7,381 nucleotides of DNA from an uncultured Lachnospiraceae bacterium. Lineage in GTDB: Bacteria > Bacillota > Clostridia > Lachnospirales > Lachnospiraceae. This document shows positions 1 through 6,703 of this stretch, piece after piece. The stretch covers positions 1 to 7,381 of the forward strand of contig CAMOZD010000055.1 in the NCBI GenBank assembly GCA_946630645.1, in the 5' to 3' direction. The notes under the pieces were generated by a model. It was not told where the DNA came from. It searched no databases and worked only from the letters and a program-made list of their open reading frames with translations. The position numbers were made by a program, and so were the translations under genes. The stretch's first letter is position 1. Each line of letters starts with the position of its first letter.

Positions 1-1
1 C

Positions 2-1147
2 CCGACCGGCAAGGTGCTCGATACAGTGGTCATCTACCCGACGGCTCCCCAGTTCAAGGTGAAGGAAGCTAAGGCGACAGTCCACCGGCTTATAAAAAAA
101 TATGGTATTTCACTGATTTCCCTGGGTAACGGAACTGCTTCCAGGGAATCAGAACAGGTAATTACGGAACTGATCAGGGAGATTCCGGAAAAGGTATCCT
201 ATGTCATTGTCAACGAGGCAGGGGCCTCCGTCTATTCGGCCAGCAAGCTGGCGACGGAGGAGTTCCCGGAATTTGATGTGGGCCAGAGGTCGGCGGCCTC
301 CATCGCCCGCAGGCTGCAGGACCCCCTGGCTGAGCTGGTTAAGATAGAACCCAAGGCCATCGGCGTCGGCCAGTACCAGCATGACATGAACCAGAAAAAG
401 CTGGAAGAAACCCTCTTTGGCGTGGTGGAGGACTGTGTGAACAGTGTGGGCGTCGATCTCAATACAGCCTCATTTTCTCTCTTGTCCTATATTTCGGGAA
501 TCAGTAAGACCGTAGCTAAAAATATCGTGAGTTACCGGGAGGACCATGGTCGGTTCACTTCCAGAAGAGAGCTTCTGAAAGTGGCCAAGCTGGGGCCTAA
601 GGCCTTTGAACAGTGTGCAGGTTTCCTCCGTATTCCAGGAGGCAGAGAGCCCCTGGATAATACCAGTGTCCATCCCGAGTCCTACCAGGCAGCCAGAGAG
701 CTGATCAAGGCTCTGGGCTACCAGGCCCAGGACCTGGACAAGGGCGGGATCGCAGGTATAAAGAACAAGGCAAAGCTGACAGACAAGCTGGCGGAAAGCC
801 TGGGTGTGGGTCTTTTGACCCTCACGGATATCGTCGACGAGCTGGCCAAGCCGGGCAGGGACCCCAGAAGCCAGATGCCGGCCCCTATCCTCAGAACCGA
901 CGTTTTAGAGATGAAAGACCTCAAGGAGGGGATGGTTCTGAAGGGAACCGTCCGTAATGTCATAGATTTTGGTGCCTTTGTAGATATCGGCGTCCACCAG
1001 GATGGCCTGGTCCACATATCAGAGATGTCGGATAAATATATCAAGCATCCCCTGGAGGTCGTCAGTGTAGGCGACGTAGTGGACGTGCAGGTACTGAGCG
1101 TCGATTTATCCAGAAAGCGGATCCAGTTGACCATGAAGATAAAATAG
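2..1147 (+). CDS. tex: Tex family RNA-binding protein, C-terminal half (5' partial)
   Basis: The reading frame is open from base 2, before the first in-frame GTG at 14, so this is the tail of a longer gene cut by the window edge; Tex proteins are usually about 700+ residues and about 381 are seen. Numbering from the GTG at 14, residues 1-100 are the end of the YqgF/RNase H-like domain (GNGTASRE near 38-45, VNEAGASVYSAS near 66-77). Residues 150-215 form the helix-hairpin-helix region (SGISKTVAKNIV, FTSRREL, LGPKAFEQ). Residues 306-376 form an S1 domain (GTVRNVIDFGAFVDIG, DGLVHISE). Tex is a cytoplasmic nucleic-acid-binding protein linked to transcription and RNA handling; its exact role in this organism cannot be read from the sequence. 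The gene ends in tandem stops (TAG then TAA at 1145-1150), 19 bases before the next gene. The family call is secure. Confidence 0.96.
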   Translation, partial: PTGKVLDTVVIYPTAPQFKVKEAKATVHRLIKKYGISLISLGNGTASRESEQVITELIREIPEKVSYVIVNEAGASVYSASKLATEEFPEFDVGQRSAASIARRLQDPLAELVKIEPKAIGVGQYQHDMNQKKLEETLFGVVEDCVNSVGVDLNTASFSLLSYISGISKTVAKNIVSYREDHGRFTSRRELLKVAKLGPKAFEQCAGFLRIPGGREPLDNTSVHPESYQAARELIKALGYQAQDLDKGGIAGIKNKAKLTDKLAESLGVGLLTLTDIVDELAKPGRDPRSQMPAPILRTDVLEMKDLKEGMVLKGTVRNVIDFGAFVDIGVHQDGLVHISEMSDKYIKHPLEVVSVGDVVDVQVLSVDLSRKRIQLTMKIK

Positions 1148-1166
1148 TAAAGGAAAGTGTGACAAT

Positions 1167-1961
1167 ATGAGTCGATTACAGGATATCAGTAAGATGAATC
1201 TTGCGGACCTTGACCGGCCCGGCCAGACAGGCCGTGAGGAAGACCAGGCTGTGGACCGGGAAGAAGTTTCAGGTCAGGAGATCCGGTATGGGGAAGAAAC
1301 CTCAGGCTGGGATTCCCAGGGCCAGGAAGAGTCCGACGGAAACAGACCGGAAGGTGGACAGGCAGAGGGAGAGGAATCAGTCCCGGCAGGGTCCGGCGAT
1401 CTATCCCAGGCCGGCCCGGAATCTGCTTCCGGGGATAAGGTGGAAGCCGGGAAGGAAGATAAGGCTCCGAAGAAAATGATGGAGCCCCAGGGACAGCATT
1501 ACTATGTTGATGCGGAGCTGTCAGAGAATGATCTGGTATCATTTATGCTCAATCACAGCTACCGCCAGCCCCTCATGATTTTTGTTACAATCATAGGTAT
1601 CATCTGGCCCATAATGGCCTGGTACCGGGGACAGAGTATGGTTATTCCCATAATCGGAGCGGCCTGCATTCTGATCCTCATGCCTGGAACCACCTATTTA
1701 CAGGGCAAGAAGGCCAAGAAAACCATGAAGATCTACCAGGAGGTCTTCCACTATATGTTTGATGAGTGGGGCATGCACCTGGAGGTCAGCGGTGAGGCCA
1801 TCGATGTGGAGTGGAAAAGAGTGATCAAAGTTCTCTCCTTAAAGTCCCTGCTGGTATTATATACCGGCAAGAATAATGCTTTTCTTGTGCCGGTCAAAGA
1901 CATGGGACCCAGGGAGGAAGAGATCAAAGCATTTATCTACCGGATGACCGGCAAAAAATAG
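1167..1961 (+). CDS. Membrane protein with YcxB-like C-terminal domain and long acidic N-terminal tail
   Basis: A 264-residue protein starting at ATG 1167 behind an AGGAAAG Shine-Dalgarno at about 1151-1157. Residues 11-103 are low complexity, rich in Glu, Asp, Gly, Gln and Ser with scattered Pro, and look disordered and acidic. Two hydrophobic segments follow at about 135-152 and 157-175, separated by a short AWYRG turn, giving a membrane hairpin. The basic KGKKAKK-type stretch after the second helix suggests that both ends face the cytoplasm. Residues about 187-255 (EVFHYMFDEWGMHLEVSGE, then VEWKRVIKVL and AFLVPVKDM) resemble the YcxB-like domain, whose function is unknown. Met104-Met105 (1476-1481) could start a tail-less form, but no good ribosome site precedes them. 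It lies 58 bases before tsaE, a position that says little about function. The call is to family level only. Confidence 0.8.
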   Translation: MSRLQDISKMNLADLDRPGQTGREEDQAVDREEVSGQEIRYGEETSGWDSQGQEESDGNRPEGGQAEGEESVPAGSGDLSQAGPESASGDKVEAGKEDKAPKKMMEPQGQHYYVDAELSENDLVSFMLNHSYRQPLMIFVTIIGIIWPIMAWYRGQSMVIPIIGAACILILMPGTTYLQGKKAKKTMKIYQEVFHYMFDEWGMHLEVSGEAIDVEWKRVIKVLSLKSLLVLYTGKNNAFLVPVKDMGPREEEIKAFIYRMTGKK

Positions 1962-1996
1962 GCAGCCGGCAGGCGGAAGAAGAAGCCTTAACCTGC

Positions 1997-2002
1997 AGGA
2001 GG
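1997..2002 (+). promoter_or_regulatory. Shine-Dalgarno of tsaE, unusually distant
   Basis: A perfect AGGAGG lies 17 bases before the tsaE ATG at 2020, further than the usual 5-10. An in-frame stop at 2005-2007 leaves no alternative upstream start. A weaker AGAAG at 2006-2010, 9 bases from the ATG, may be the site actually used. Confidence 0.5.
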
Positions 2003-2019
2003 AATAGAAGCGATTATTT

Positions 2020-2463
2020 ATGATAATAGAAAGTAACAGTGCCCGGGATACCTATCTCCTGGGCGAGGAATGCGGCCGGCAGGCTCAGCCGGGGCAGGTA
2101 TACTGCCTCCACGGGGACCTGGGAACCGGCAAGACCGTATTTACACAGGGCTTTGCCGCCGGTCTGGGAATCAGTGAGCCCGTGTCCAGTCCAACCTTTA
2201 CTATCATCCAGATATATGAGGAGGGCAGATTGCCCTTCTATCACTTCGACGTCTACCGGATCAGTGACCCGGAGGAAATGTATGAGGTGGGCCTGGATGA
2301 GTATCTGGAGGGGGAGGGGGTCTGCCTTATCGAGTGGGCGGACCTGATTGAAGAACTGCTCCCTGAGAATAAGACGGAAATCAGGATTGAAAAGGACCTG
2401 GACCATGGCTTTGATTACAGGAGAATCACCATTGAAAGCCCCATCCGGGACCAGGAAGCTTAG
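2020..2463 (+). CDS. tsaE: tRNA t6A biosynthesis ATPase TsaE
   Basis: A 147-residue P-loop ATPase of the TsaE (YjeE/YdiB) family, at the usual length for the family. The Walker A motif is G32-D-L-G-T-G-K38-T39. The conserved SPTFT (57-61), FYHFDVYR (73-80, with Asp77 in the Walker B-like position) and CLIEWAD (102-108) blocks are all present. TsaE binds the TsaB-TsaD heterodimer and its ATPase cycle supports threonylcarbamoyl transfer onto A37 of tRNAs that read ANN codons. It acts in the cytoplasm. The ATG at 2020 is the only start available after an in-frame stop at 2005-2007. The stop is 12 bases before tsaB, consistent with a shared transcript and matched amounts of the partner proteins. 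Every family motif expected is intact. Confidence 0.97.
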   Translation: MIIESNSARDTYLLGEECGRQAQPGQVYCLHGDLGTGKTVFTQGFAAGLGISEPVSSPTFTIIQIYEEGRLPFYHFDVYRISDPEEMYEVGLDEYLEGEGVCLIEWADLIEELLPENKTEIRIEKDLDHGFDYRRITIESPIRDQEA

Positions 2464-2475
2464 GGAGATGACAGA

Positions 2476-3204
2476 ATGAGAATTCTTGCGATGGACAGCT
2501 CGGGACTCGTTGCCTCTGTTGCCCTTTTGGATGAAGAGACTTTACTGGCAGAATACACCATTAACTATAAGAAGACCCATTCCCAGACCCTGCTGCCCAT
2601 GATGGACGAGATTGTCCGCATGACAGAGACGGATCTGGCAGAGATTGACGCTATCGCAGTGGCGGCGGGACCAGGGTCCTTTACCGGCCTTCGTATCGGG
2701 TCCGCCACGGCTAAAGGGCTGGGACTGGCCCTGGACAAACCCCTGGTTTCCGTGCCGACCCTGGAGGGTCTGGCAGCCAACCTGTGGGGATCGGAGGCCT
2801 ATCTCTGCCCCATGATGGATGCCCGGAGAAAGCAGGTTTATACCGGAATCTACCACTTTGACGGTAACAGCCTGGACCTGGTCGTGGACCAGAAAGCCTG
2901 TCCTGTAGAGGAGATTCTTAAGGACTGCGGTCGTCTGGAGGGCAAAGTGATTTTTCTTGGAGACGGAGTGCCGGTCTATAAGGAAATTATTGAAGATATC
3001 ATGGGTGATTACAGGGACAGGCTGGCCTGGGCCTATGCGCCTGCCCATCTGAACCGGCAGAGGGCCGGAGCCCTGGGAAGGCTGGCTCTTAACTACCTGC
3101 GCCAGGGAAGGCAGGAGACGGCGGCAGACCATGCCCCTATCTACCTGCGCAAGTCCCAGGCCGAGCGGGAATTGAATGCCAAAGGCAGGATTTTGAAGGA
3201 ATGA
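2476..3204 (+). CDS. tsaB: tRNA t6A biosynthesis protein TsaB
   Basis: A 242-residue protein of the TsaB (YeaZ/YdiC) family, an ASKHA-fold paralogue of TsaD that scaffolds the t6A complex and is not itself the catalyst. Visible signatures are the N-terminal ILAMDSSG (3-10), AGPGSFTGLRIG (64-75) and the DARRKQVY block (115-122). The C-terminal PIYLRKSQAERE (221-232) is also typical. Length is normal. The ATG at 2476 follows a GGGAG ribosome site that begins at the tsaE stop codon. The final four bases overlap the rimI start as ATGA, so rimI translation is probably coupled. Its usual partners TsaE (upstream) and TsaD (further downstream) are both in this window. Confidence 0.97.
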   Translation: MRILAMDSSGLVASVALLDEETLLAEYTINYKKTHSQTLLPMMDEIVRMTETDLAEIDAIAVAAGPGSFTGLRIGSATAKGLGLALDKPLVSVPTLEGLAANLWGSEAYLCPMMDARRKQVYTGIYHFDGNSLDLVVDQKACPVEEILKDCGRLEGKVIFLGDGVPVYKEIIEDIMGDYRDRLAWAYAPAHLNRQRAGALGRLALNYLRQGRQETAADHAPIYLRKSQAERELNAKGRILKE

Positions 3205-3794
3205 ATATCCCGGAAAAAGAAAAAAGAGGACCGGCTGGGGAAAAAACAGCCGGTAATAGAATGGCTGATTGGGAAACAGCCGGCAGGAAAGCATCAGGCA
3301 AAGAAACAGTCTGCAGGAAAACAGCTGGCCATAAAGCTGGCAGCGGCCCCTGGCAGATCCGGCCCATGGTCCGGGATGACTGTGCCGGTGTCCATGACCT
3401 GTTCAAGGCCTGTTTCAGGGACCCCTGGTCCCTGGACAGCTTGTACGGTATGTTCCAGGTGACCGGTTATCAATGCCTGGTGGCTGTGGAAGAAAGCAGC
3501 GGCCGGATCCAGGGTTTTGCCGGTCTGAAAAGTGTGCTGGACCAGGCGGACATTACTGATGTGGCCGTGGCAGAGAGCAGCCGGGGAAAAGGGCTTGGGG
3601 GCAGATTGCTTGGCTGTCTGCTGGACCAGGCTCATGACCTGGGGGTCAGAGAAGTATTTCTGGAGGTAAGAGCCTCCAACGGGCCGGCACTGGCCCTCTA
3701 TGCCAAGACTGGCTTTGTCCCCGTCGGTCTCAGAAAGAATTATTATGCCGACCCGGAAGAGGACGGGATTGTGATGCGGTGGAGCCGTGAATAA
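3201..3794 (+). CDS. rimI: RimI-like N-acetyltransferase with repeat-built N-terminal extension
   Basis: A 197-residue GNAT-fold acetyltransferase. The catalytic domain begins near Trp51 and runs to the end, about 147 residues, which is the usual size of RimI alone. It shows the acetyl-CoA loop R128-G-K-G-L-G133 after ITDVAVAESS. It also has FLEVRASNGPALALYAKTGF (153-172, with Glu155, Asn160 and Tyr167) and the RimI-type tail RKNYYADPEEDGIVM (178-192). RimI acetylates the N-terminus of ribosomal protein S18 in Escherichia coli; the substrate here is inferred, and rimI often sits with t6A genes in Firmicutes. Residues 1-50 are a basic low-complexity extension with a 5-residue repeat. The ATG at 3201 overlaps the tsaB stop. 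Internal ATGs at 3261 and 3366 lack good ribosome sites, and the one at 3366 would clip the first strand, so the full-length start is preferred. Confidence 0.9.
   Translation: MNIPEKEKRGPAGEKTAGNRMADWETAGRKASGKETVCRKTAGHKAGSGPWQIRPMVRDDCAGVHDLFKACFRDPWSLDSLYGMFQVTGYQCLVAVEESSGRIQGFAGLKSVLDQADITDVAVAESSRGKGLGGRLLGCLLDQAHDLGVREVFLEVRASNGPALALYAKTGFVPVGLRKNYYADPEEDGIVMRWSRE
3246..3350 (+). repeat. Degenerate 15-bp tandem repeat inside the rimI extension
   Basis: Seven in-frame units of 15 bases encode TAGNR, MADWE, TAGRK, ASGKE, TVCRK, TAGHK and AGSGP (RimI residues 16-50). At DNA level AAACAGCCGG occurs at 3244-3253 and again at 3274-3283, exactly 30 bases apart. A variant lies at 3304-3313 (AAACAGTCTG) and another at 3319-3328 (AAACAGCTGG). 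The array stops where the acetyltransferase fold begins. Confidence 0.7.
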
Positions 3795-3814
3795 GCCGGC
3801 GAAAGAAGACTGTT

Positions 3815-3834
3815 CCGGGATTCCGGAATCCCGG
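3815..3834. promoter_or_regulatory. Perfect 20-bp palindrome between rimI and rnz
   Basis: CCGGGATTCC is followed directly by its exact reverse complement GGAATCCCGG. As RNA it would form an 8-bp stem with a CCGG loop. No T-tract follows, so it does not look like an intrinsic terminator. It lies 20 bases after the rimI stop in the 126-base gap before rnz. Its role is unknown: an operator, an RNA-processing or stabilising hairpin, or chance. Confidence 0.55.
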
Positions 3835-3898
3835 TGATCAACCAGTTAGAGTGGACGGAAAGACAGGAGAGACCCCGGAGGTCCCGAAGAGAAGAGAT

Positions 3899-3919
3899 AT
3901 GAAAAAAGTGAGGAAATAG
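3899..3919 (+). other. Six-codon mini-ORF abutting rnz
   Basis: ATG at 3899 opens a six-residue frame (MKKVRK) that stops at TAG 3917-3919, one base before the rnz ATG. A purine-rich stretch (GAAGAGAAGAG) precedes it. Ribosomes finishing it would sit on the rnz start region, so it could couple or tune rnz translation. It may equally be chance. Confidence 0.25.
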
Positions 3920-3920
3920 A

Positions 3921-4847
3921 ATGCTGGAACTTTGTCTGCTTGGCTGCGGGGGTATGATGCCCCTGCCCAACCGGAAACTGACCTCGCTCATGGCGAGATA
4001 TAACGGAAGCAGTATACTGATTGATTGCGGCGAGGGGACCCAGGTGGCCATCCGTGAGCAGGGCTGGAGTTTTAAGCCCATTGACGTCATTTGTTTTACC
4101 CATTACCACGCAGACCATATCAGTGGCCTGCCGGGCCTGCTTCTGACCCTGGGCAACGCCCAGAGGGAGGAACCCATTCTGATGGTGGGGCCCCGGGGAC
4201 TGGAGCGGGTGGTCAACTCTCTTAGGGTTATCGCGCCGGACCTGCCCTTTTCCATAGAGTTCAGGGAGCTGACAGAAAAGGAGGAGACTGTGGAGGTCTG
4301 CGGACTCCGGATCCGGGCCTTTCGCGTCAACCACAATGTGGTCTGCTATGGCTATAGTCTGGAAATAGACCGGGCCGGTAAGTTTGACCCTGCCAAGGCC
4401 AAGGCTAACGGGGTGGAGATGAAATACTGGAGCAGATTGCAAAAGGGAGAGACCATTGAGCTTCCAGACCGCGTTCTGACCGGGGATCTGGTTCTGGGTC
4501 CGGCCCGCAAGGGAATCAAATGTACTTACACCACAGATACCAGACCCACCAATCTGATTCGGCAGAATGCCTTCCGGTCAGACCTTTTCATCTGTGAGGG
4601 TATGTACGGAGAGCCGGACAAGCAGGACAAGGCCCGGGAATATAAACATATGACTTTCCGGGAGGCTGCCTCCATTGCCCGTGACGCCCAGGTAGGGAAG
4701 CTTTGGCTTACCCATTACAGCCCCTCTCTGGTCAGACCGGAGGATTATCTGAAGGATGCAAGAAAGATTTTCCCGGAGACCTGGCTGGGCAAGGACGGCA
4801 AGACGACAGAACTGCACTTTGAAGAGGAACAGACTCATGATGAATGA
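3921..4847 (+). CDS. rnz: Ribonuclease Z (tRNA 3' processing endonuclease)
   Basis: A 308-residue metallo-beta-lactamase-fold nuclease at the usual short-form RNase Z length. It cuts tRNA precursors after the discriminator base so that CCA can be added. The metal and catalytic residues are all visible: H61-Y-H63-A-D65-H66, H138 (FRVNHN), D206 (TTDTRP) and H265 (LTHYSPS), plus H243 of the helix KHMTFREAA. The N-terminal LGCGG and LIDCGEGTQ blocks are typical. The exosite region around 158-178 ([18 protein letters not shown]) lacks the Gly-Pro-rich loop often seen in Bacillus-type enzymes. ATG 3921 is preceded by GTGAGGAAA at 3908-3916 at normal spacing. The last 11 bases overlap tsaD, and the placement inside a t6A cluster fits a shared role in tRNA maturation. 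Confidence 0.96.
   Translation: MLELCLLGCGGMMPLPNRKLTSLMARYNGSSILIDCGEGTQVAIREQGWSFKPIDVICFTHYHADHISGLPGLLLTLGNAQREEPILMVGPRGLERVVNSLRVIAPDLPFSIEFRELTEKEETVEVCGLRIRAFRVNHNVVCYGYSLEIDRAGKFDPAKAKANGVEMKYWSRLQKGETIELPDRVLTGDLVLGPARKGIKCTYTTDTRPTNLIRQNAFRSDLFICEGMYGEPDKQDKAREYKHMTFREAASIARDAQVGKLWLTHYSPSLVRPEDYLKDARKIFPETWLGKDGKTTELHFEEEQTHDE
4824..4829 (+). promoter_or_regulatory. Shine-Dalgarno deciding the tsaD start
   Basis: GAGGAA lies 7 bases before ATG 4837 and 10 before ATG 4840. This supports a tsaD start inside the end of rnz. A longer reading from ATG 4756 would add 27 residues that do not fit the family. Confidence 0.75.
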
Positions 4848-5871
4848 AGAAAAAAAGGATATAGATATCCTTGCCATAGAGACTTCCTGTGATGAGACCG
4901 CTGCGGCGGTGGTCAGGAATGGCCGGGAGGTCCTTTCAAATATCATATATACCCAGATTAAGCTTCACACTGTATTTGGAGGAGTCGTGCCGGAGATCGC
5001 TTCCAGAAAGCATATCGAAAAGATTAATCCGGTGATTGAGGCTGCCCTGGCAGAAGCCGGGAAGAAGCTCAGCGATATAGATGCTGTGGCCGTCACCTAC
5101 GGTCCGGGCCTGGTAGGGGCTCTTCTCGTTGGTGTGGCGGAGGCCAAGGCCATAGCCTACGGGACGAAAAAACCACTGATTGGGGGCCATCATATTGAGG
5201 GACATATCAGTGCCAATTATATAGAACATAAGGAACTGGAACCTCCCTTCCTTTGTCTGGTGGCCTCAGGAGGACACTCCCACCTGGTTCTGGTCAGGGA
5301 TTACGGTGTATATGAGATCATCGGCCGTACCAGGGATGACGCGGCGGGGGAAGCCTTTGACAAGGTGGCCAGGGCCATCGGTCTGGGCTATCCCGGCGGA
5401 CCCAAGGTGGATAAGCTGGCAAGGCAGGGGAACCCGAGGGCCATAACATTTCCCAGGGCCAGGATTGCCGATGCCCCGGACGACTTTAGCTTCAGCGGTT
5501 TGAAATCAGCTGTGCTCAATTATTTAAACCAGTGTCAGATGAAGGGAGAAGAGGTCAATAAGGCGGATGTGGCCGCTTCTTTCCAGCAGTCTGTAGTTGA
5601 TGTTCTGACAGACCATACTATCCAGGCGGCCAAAAGACTAAAGATAGATAAGGTGGCCATAGCCGGCGGTGTTGCCGCCAATTCGACATTGCGCAGGCAG
5701 ATGAAAGAGGTCTGTGAGAAAAACGGAAAGAAGTTTTACTATCCGTCACCGGTTTACTGCACTGACAATGCGGCGATGATCGGGACGGCAGCCTACTATG
5801 AATATATGAAGGGATCCCGGGCTGGCTGGGATCTGAATGCAGTACCAAACCTGAAGATTGGCAGCCGCTGA
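4837..5871 (+). CDS. tsaD: tRNA t6A threonylcarbamoyltransferase TsaD
   Basis: A 344-residue TsaD (Gcp/YgjD/Kae1) protein, the catalytic subunit that moves the threonylcarbamoyl group from threonylcarbamoyl-AMP to A37 of tRNA. The signatures run [16 protein letters not shown] (11-26), [11 protein letters not shown] (47-57) and [12 protein letters not shown] (88-99). They continue with the metal-binding H118-H-I-E-G-H123, ASGGHSHL (143-150), [19 protein letters not shown] (171-189), [10 protein letters not shown] (217-226), AGGVAAN (276-282) and CTDNAAMIG (308-316, metal ligand Asp310). The start is ATG 4837 (or the adjacent ATG 4840), which gives the normal family length. The open frame extends upstream to 4756, but those 27 residues are rnz read in another frame. 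The 11-base overlap with rnz suggests translational coupling. Its partners TsaB and TsaE are upstream, while TsaC is not in the window. Confidence 0.98.
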   Translation: MMNEEKKDIDILAIETSCDETAAAVVRNGREVLSNIIYTQIKLHTVFGGVVPEIASRKHIEKINPVIEAALAEAGKKLSDIDAVAVTYGPGLVGALLVGVAEAKAIAYGTKKPLIGGHHIEGHISANYIEHKELEPPFLCLVASGGHSHLVLVRDYGVYEIIGRTRDDAAGEAFDKVARAIGLGYPGGPKVDKLARQGNPRAITFPRARIADAPDDFSFSGLKSAVLNYLNQCQMKGEEVNKADVAASFQQSVVDVLTDHTIQAAKRLKIDKVAIAGGVAANSTLRRQMKEVCEKNGKKFYYPSPVYCTDNAAMIGTAAYYEYMKGSRAGWDLNAVPNLKIGSR

Positions 5872-5914
5872 CAGGGATTAGCGGAAAGCGTATCAGAGAA
5901 AGAGAGGGAAGCTT

Positions 5915-6649
5915 ATGTCCCGGGAAAAGGTTACAGCGATTGTTCTGGCAGCGGGTAAAGGGAACCGTATGAATTACGATATACGTAAGCAATATCTGGA
6001 ACTGCTGGGCAGGCCCATGATCTGTTATACACTGGATGCTTTTGAAGCCAGTCCGGTGGATGAGATTATTCTGATGGTTGGGCCGGGAGAAGAGAGATTT
6101 GTCAGGGAAACAATCGTGGAAGCAGAGGGCTACCGGAAGGTGAAGAAGATTGTCACGGGTGGCAAGCAGCGCCATGATTCAGTGTATCTTGGCCTCAAAG
6201 CCGGTGATCCGGAAGGCTATGTGCTCATCCACGATGGAGCCAGGGCTTTTATCACCCCTGAACTGATTGAGATTTGTATTGAGGCAGTGAAACGGGACAA
6301 GGCCTGTATCATGGCCATGCCGGTGAAAGATACCATCAAGATTGTCGATGAGAATGATATGGTTGTGGCTACACCATCCCGCAAGTGTCTCTGGCAGATG
6401 CAGACCCCCCAGTGTTTTGTTTATGAGGAGATCCTCCAGGCCTTCTGCAAACTGATGGCCGGCAATGACCAGACCGGTATAACCGATGACGGCATGGTTA
6501 TGGAGAAGTTTGGAAGCAGAAAGATCCGTCTGGTCCGTGGCTCCTATGAGAATTTTAAAATAACCACCCAGGAGGACCTGATTTACGGGGAGGCCATCCT
6601 CCGCTACCGGTTGAGAGACCAGGCAGGCATATTCCGGTCTGTGAATTAA
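5915..6649 (+). CDS. ispD: 2-C-methyl-D-erythritol 4-phosphate cytidylyltransferase
   Basis: A 244-residue IspD, which joins CTP and methylerythritol phosphate to make CDP-methylerythritol in the MEP isoprenoid pathway in the cytoplasm. The nucleotide loop is LAAGKGNRM (11-19), followed by KQYLELLGRPM (25-35). Further motifs are TGGKQRHDSVYLGL (81-94), VLIHDGARAF (103-112), MPVKDTIKIV (135-144), LWQMQTPQCF (159-168) and GSYENFKITT (209-218, Lys215). Two positions differ from the common pattern: ARAF where ARPF/ARPx is usual, and ITDDGMVME where most enzymes have a TDDA or TDEA pattern. ATG 5915 follows AGAGGG at 5903-5908. The gene is 43 bases after tsaD, and no ispF or other MEP gene is beside it. 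It was compared with sugar nucleotidyltransferases, but the full IspD motif set makes this call firm. Confidence 0.96.
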   Translation: MSREKVTAIVLAAGKGNRMNYDIRKQYLELLGRPMICYTLDAFEASPVDEIILMVGPGEERFVRETIVEAEGYRKVKKIVTGGKQRHDSVYLGLKAGDPEGYVLIHDGARAFITPELIEICIEAVKRDKACIMAMPVKDTIKIVDENDMVVATPSRKCLWQMQTPQCFVYEEILQAFCKLMAGNDQTGITDDGMVMEKFGSRKIRLVRGSYENFKITTQEDLIYGEAILRYRLRDQAGIFRSVN

Positions 6650-6674
6650 GCGCCGGTCTCTTTCATAAAGGCCC

Positions 6675-6703
6675 TTAAGTACATCTGAGTTTTAATATAT
6701 AAA
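6675..6703 (+). promoter_or_regulatory. Candidate promoter of the clpX-like gene
   Basis: A -10-like TATAAA at 6698-6703 matches TATAAT at 5 of 6 positions. A weak -35-like TTAAGT (6675-6680, 3 of 6) lies 17 bases upstream. The gap is the most AT-rich stretch of the window, so chance matches are easy. A start near 6710 would give a leader of about 40 bases. Confidence 0.35.

Noticed and set aside
1201..1479. A 92-codon Arg/Lys-rich frame inside the YcxB-like gene
   Set aside because: It is an alternate reading of the purine-rich acidic-tail DNA, with no ribosome site, and lies within a longer supported gene.
2542..3294. A 250-codon open frame on the - strand
   Set aside because: It lies opposite tsaB and the start of rimI, has no recognisable domain or ribosome site, and is explained by the codon bias of the real genes.
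3871..3887. A short inverted repeat ACC-CCGGA-GGT in the rimI-rnz gap
   Set aside because: The stem is only 3-4 bp and is expected by chance.
3846..4442. A 198-codon open frame on the - strand opposite rnz
   Set aside because: The + strand carries a complete RNase Z with all metal ligands; the reverse product has no recognisable features.
4756..4836. An upstream ATG extending tsaD by 27 residues
   Set aside because: The extra residues are basic sequence read from the end of rnz in another frame and have no family counterpart. A proper ribosome site precedes ATG 4837.
6614..6661. A possible ispD terminator hairpin (AGAGACC with GGTCTCT)
   Set aside because: The 7-bp arms are 34 bases apart, overlap the coding end, and are followed by only three T's before other bases, so it is not a convincing intrinsic terminator.
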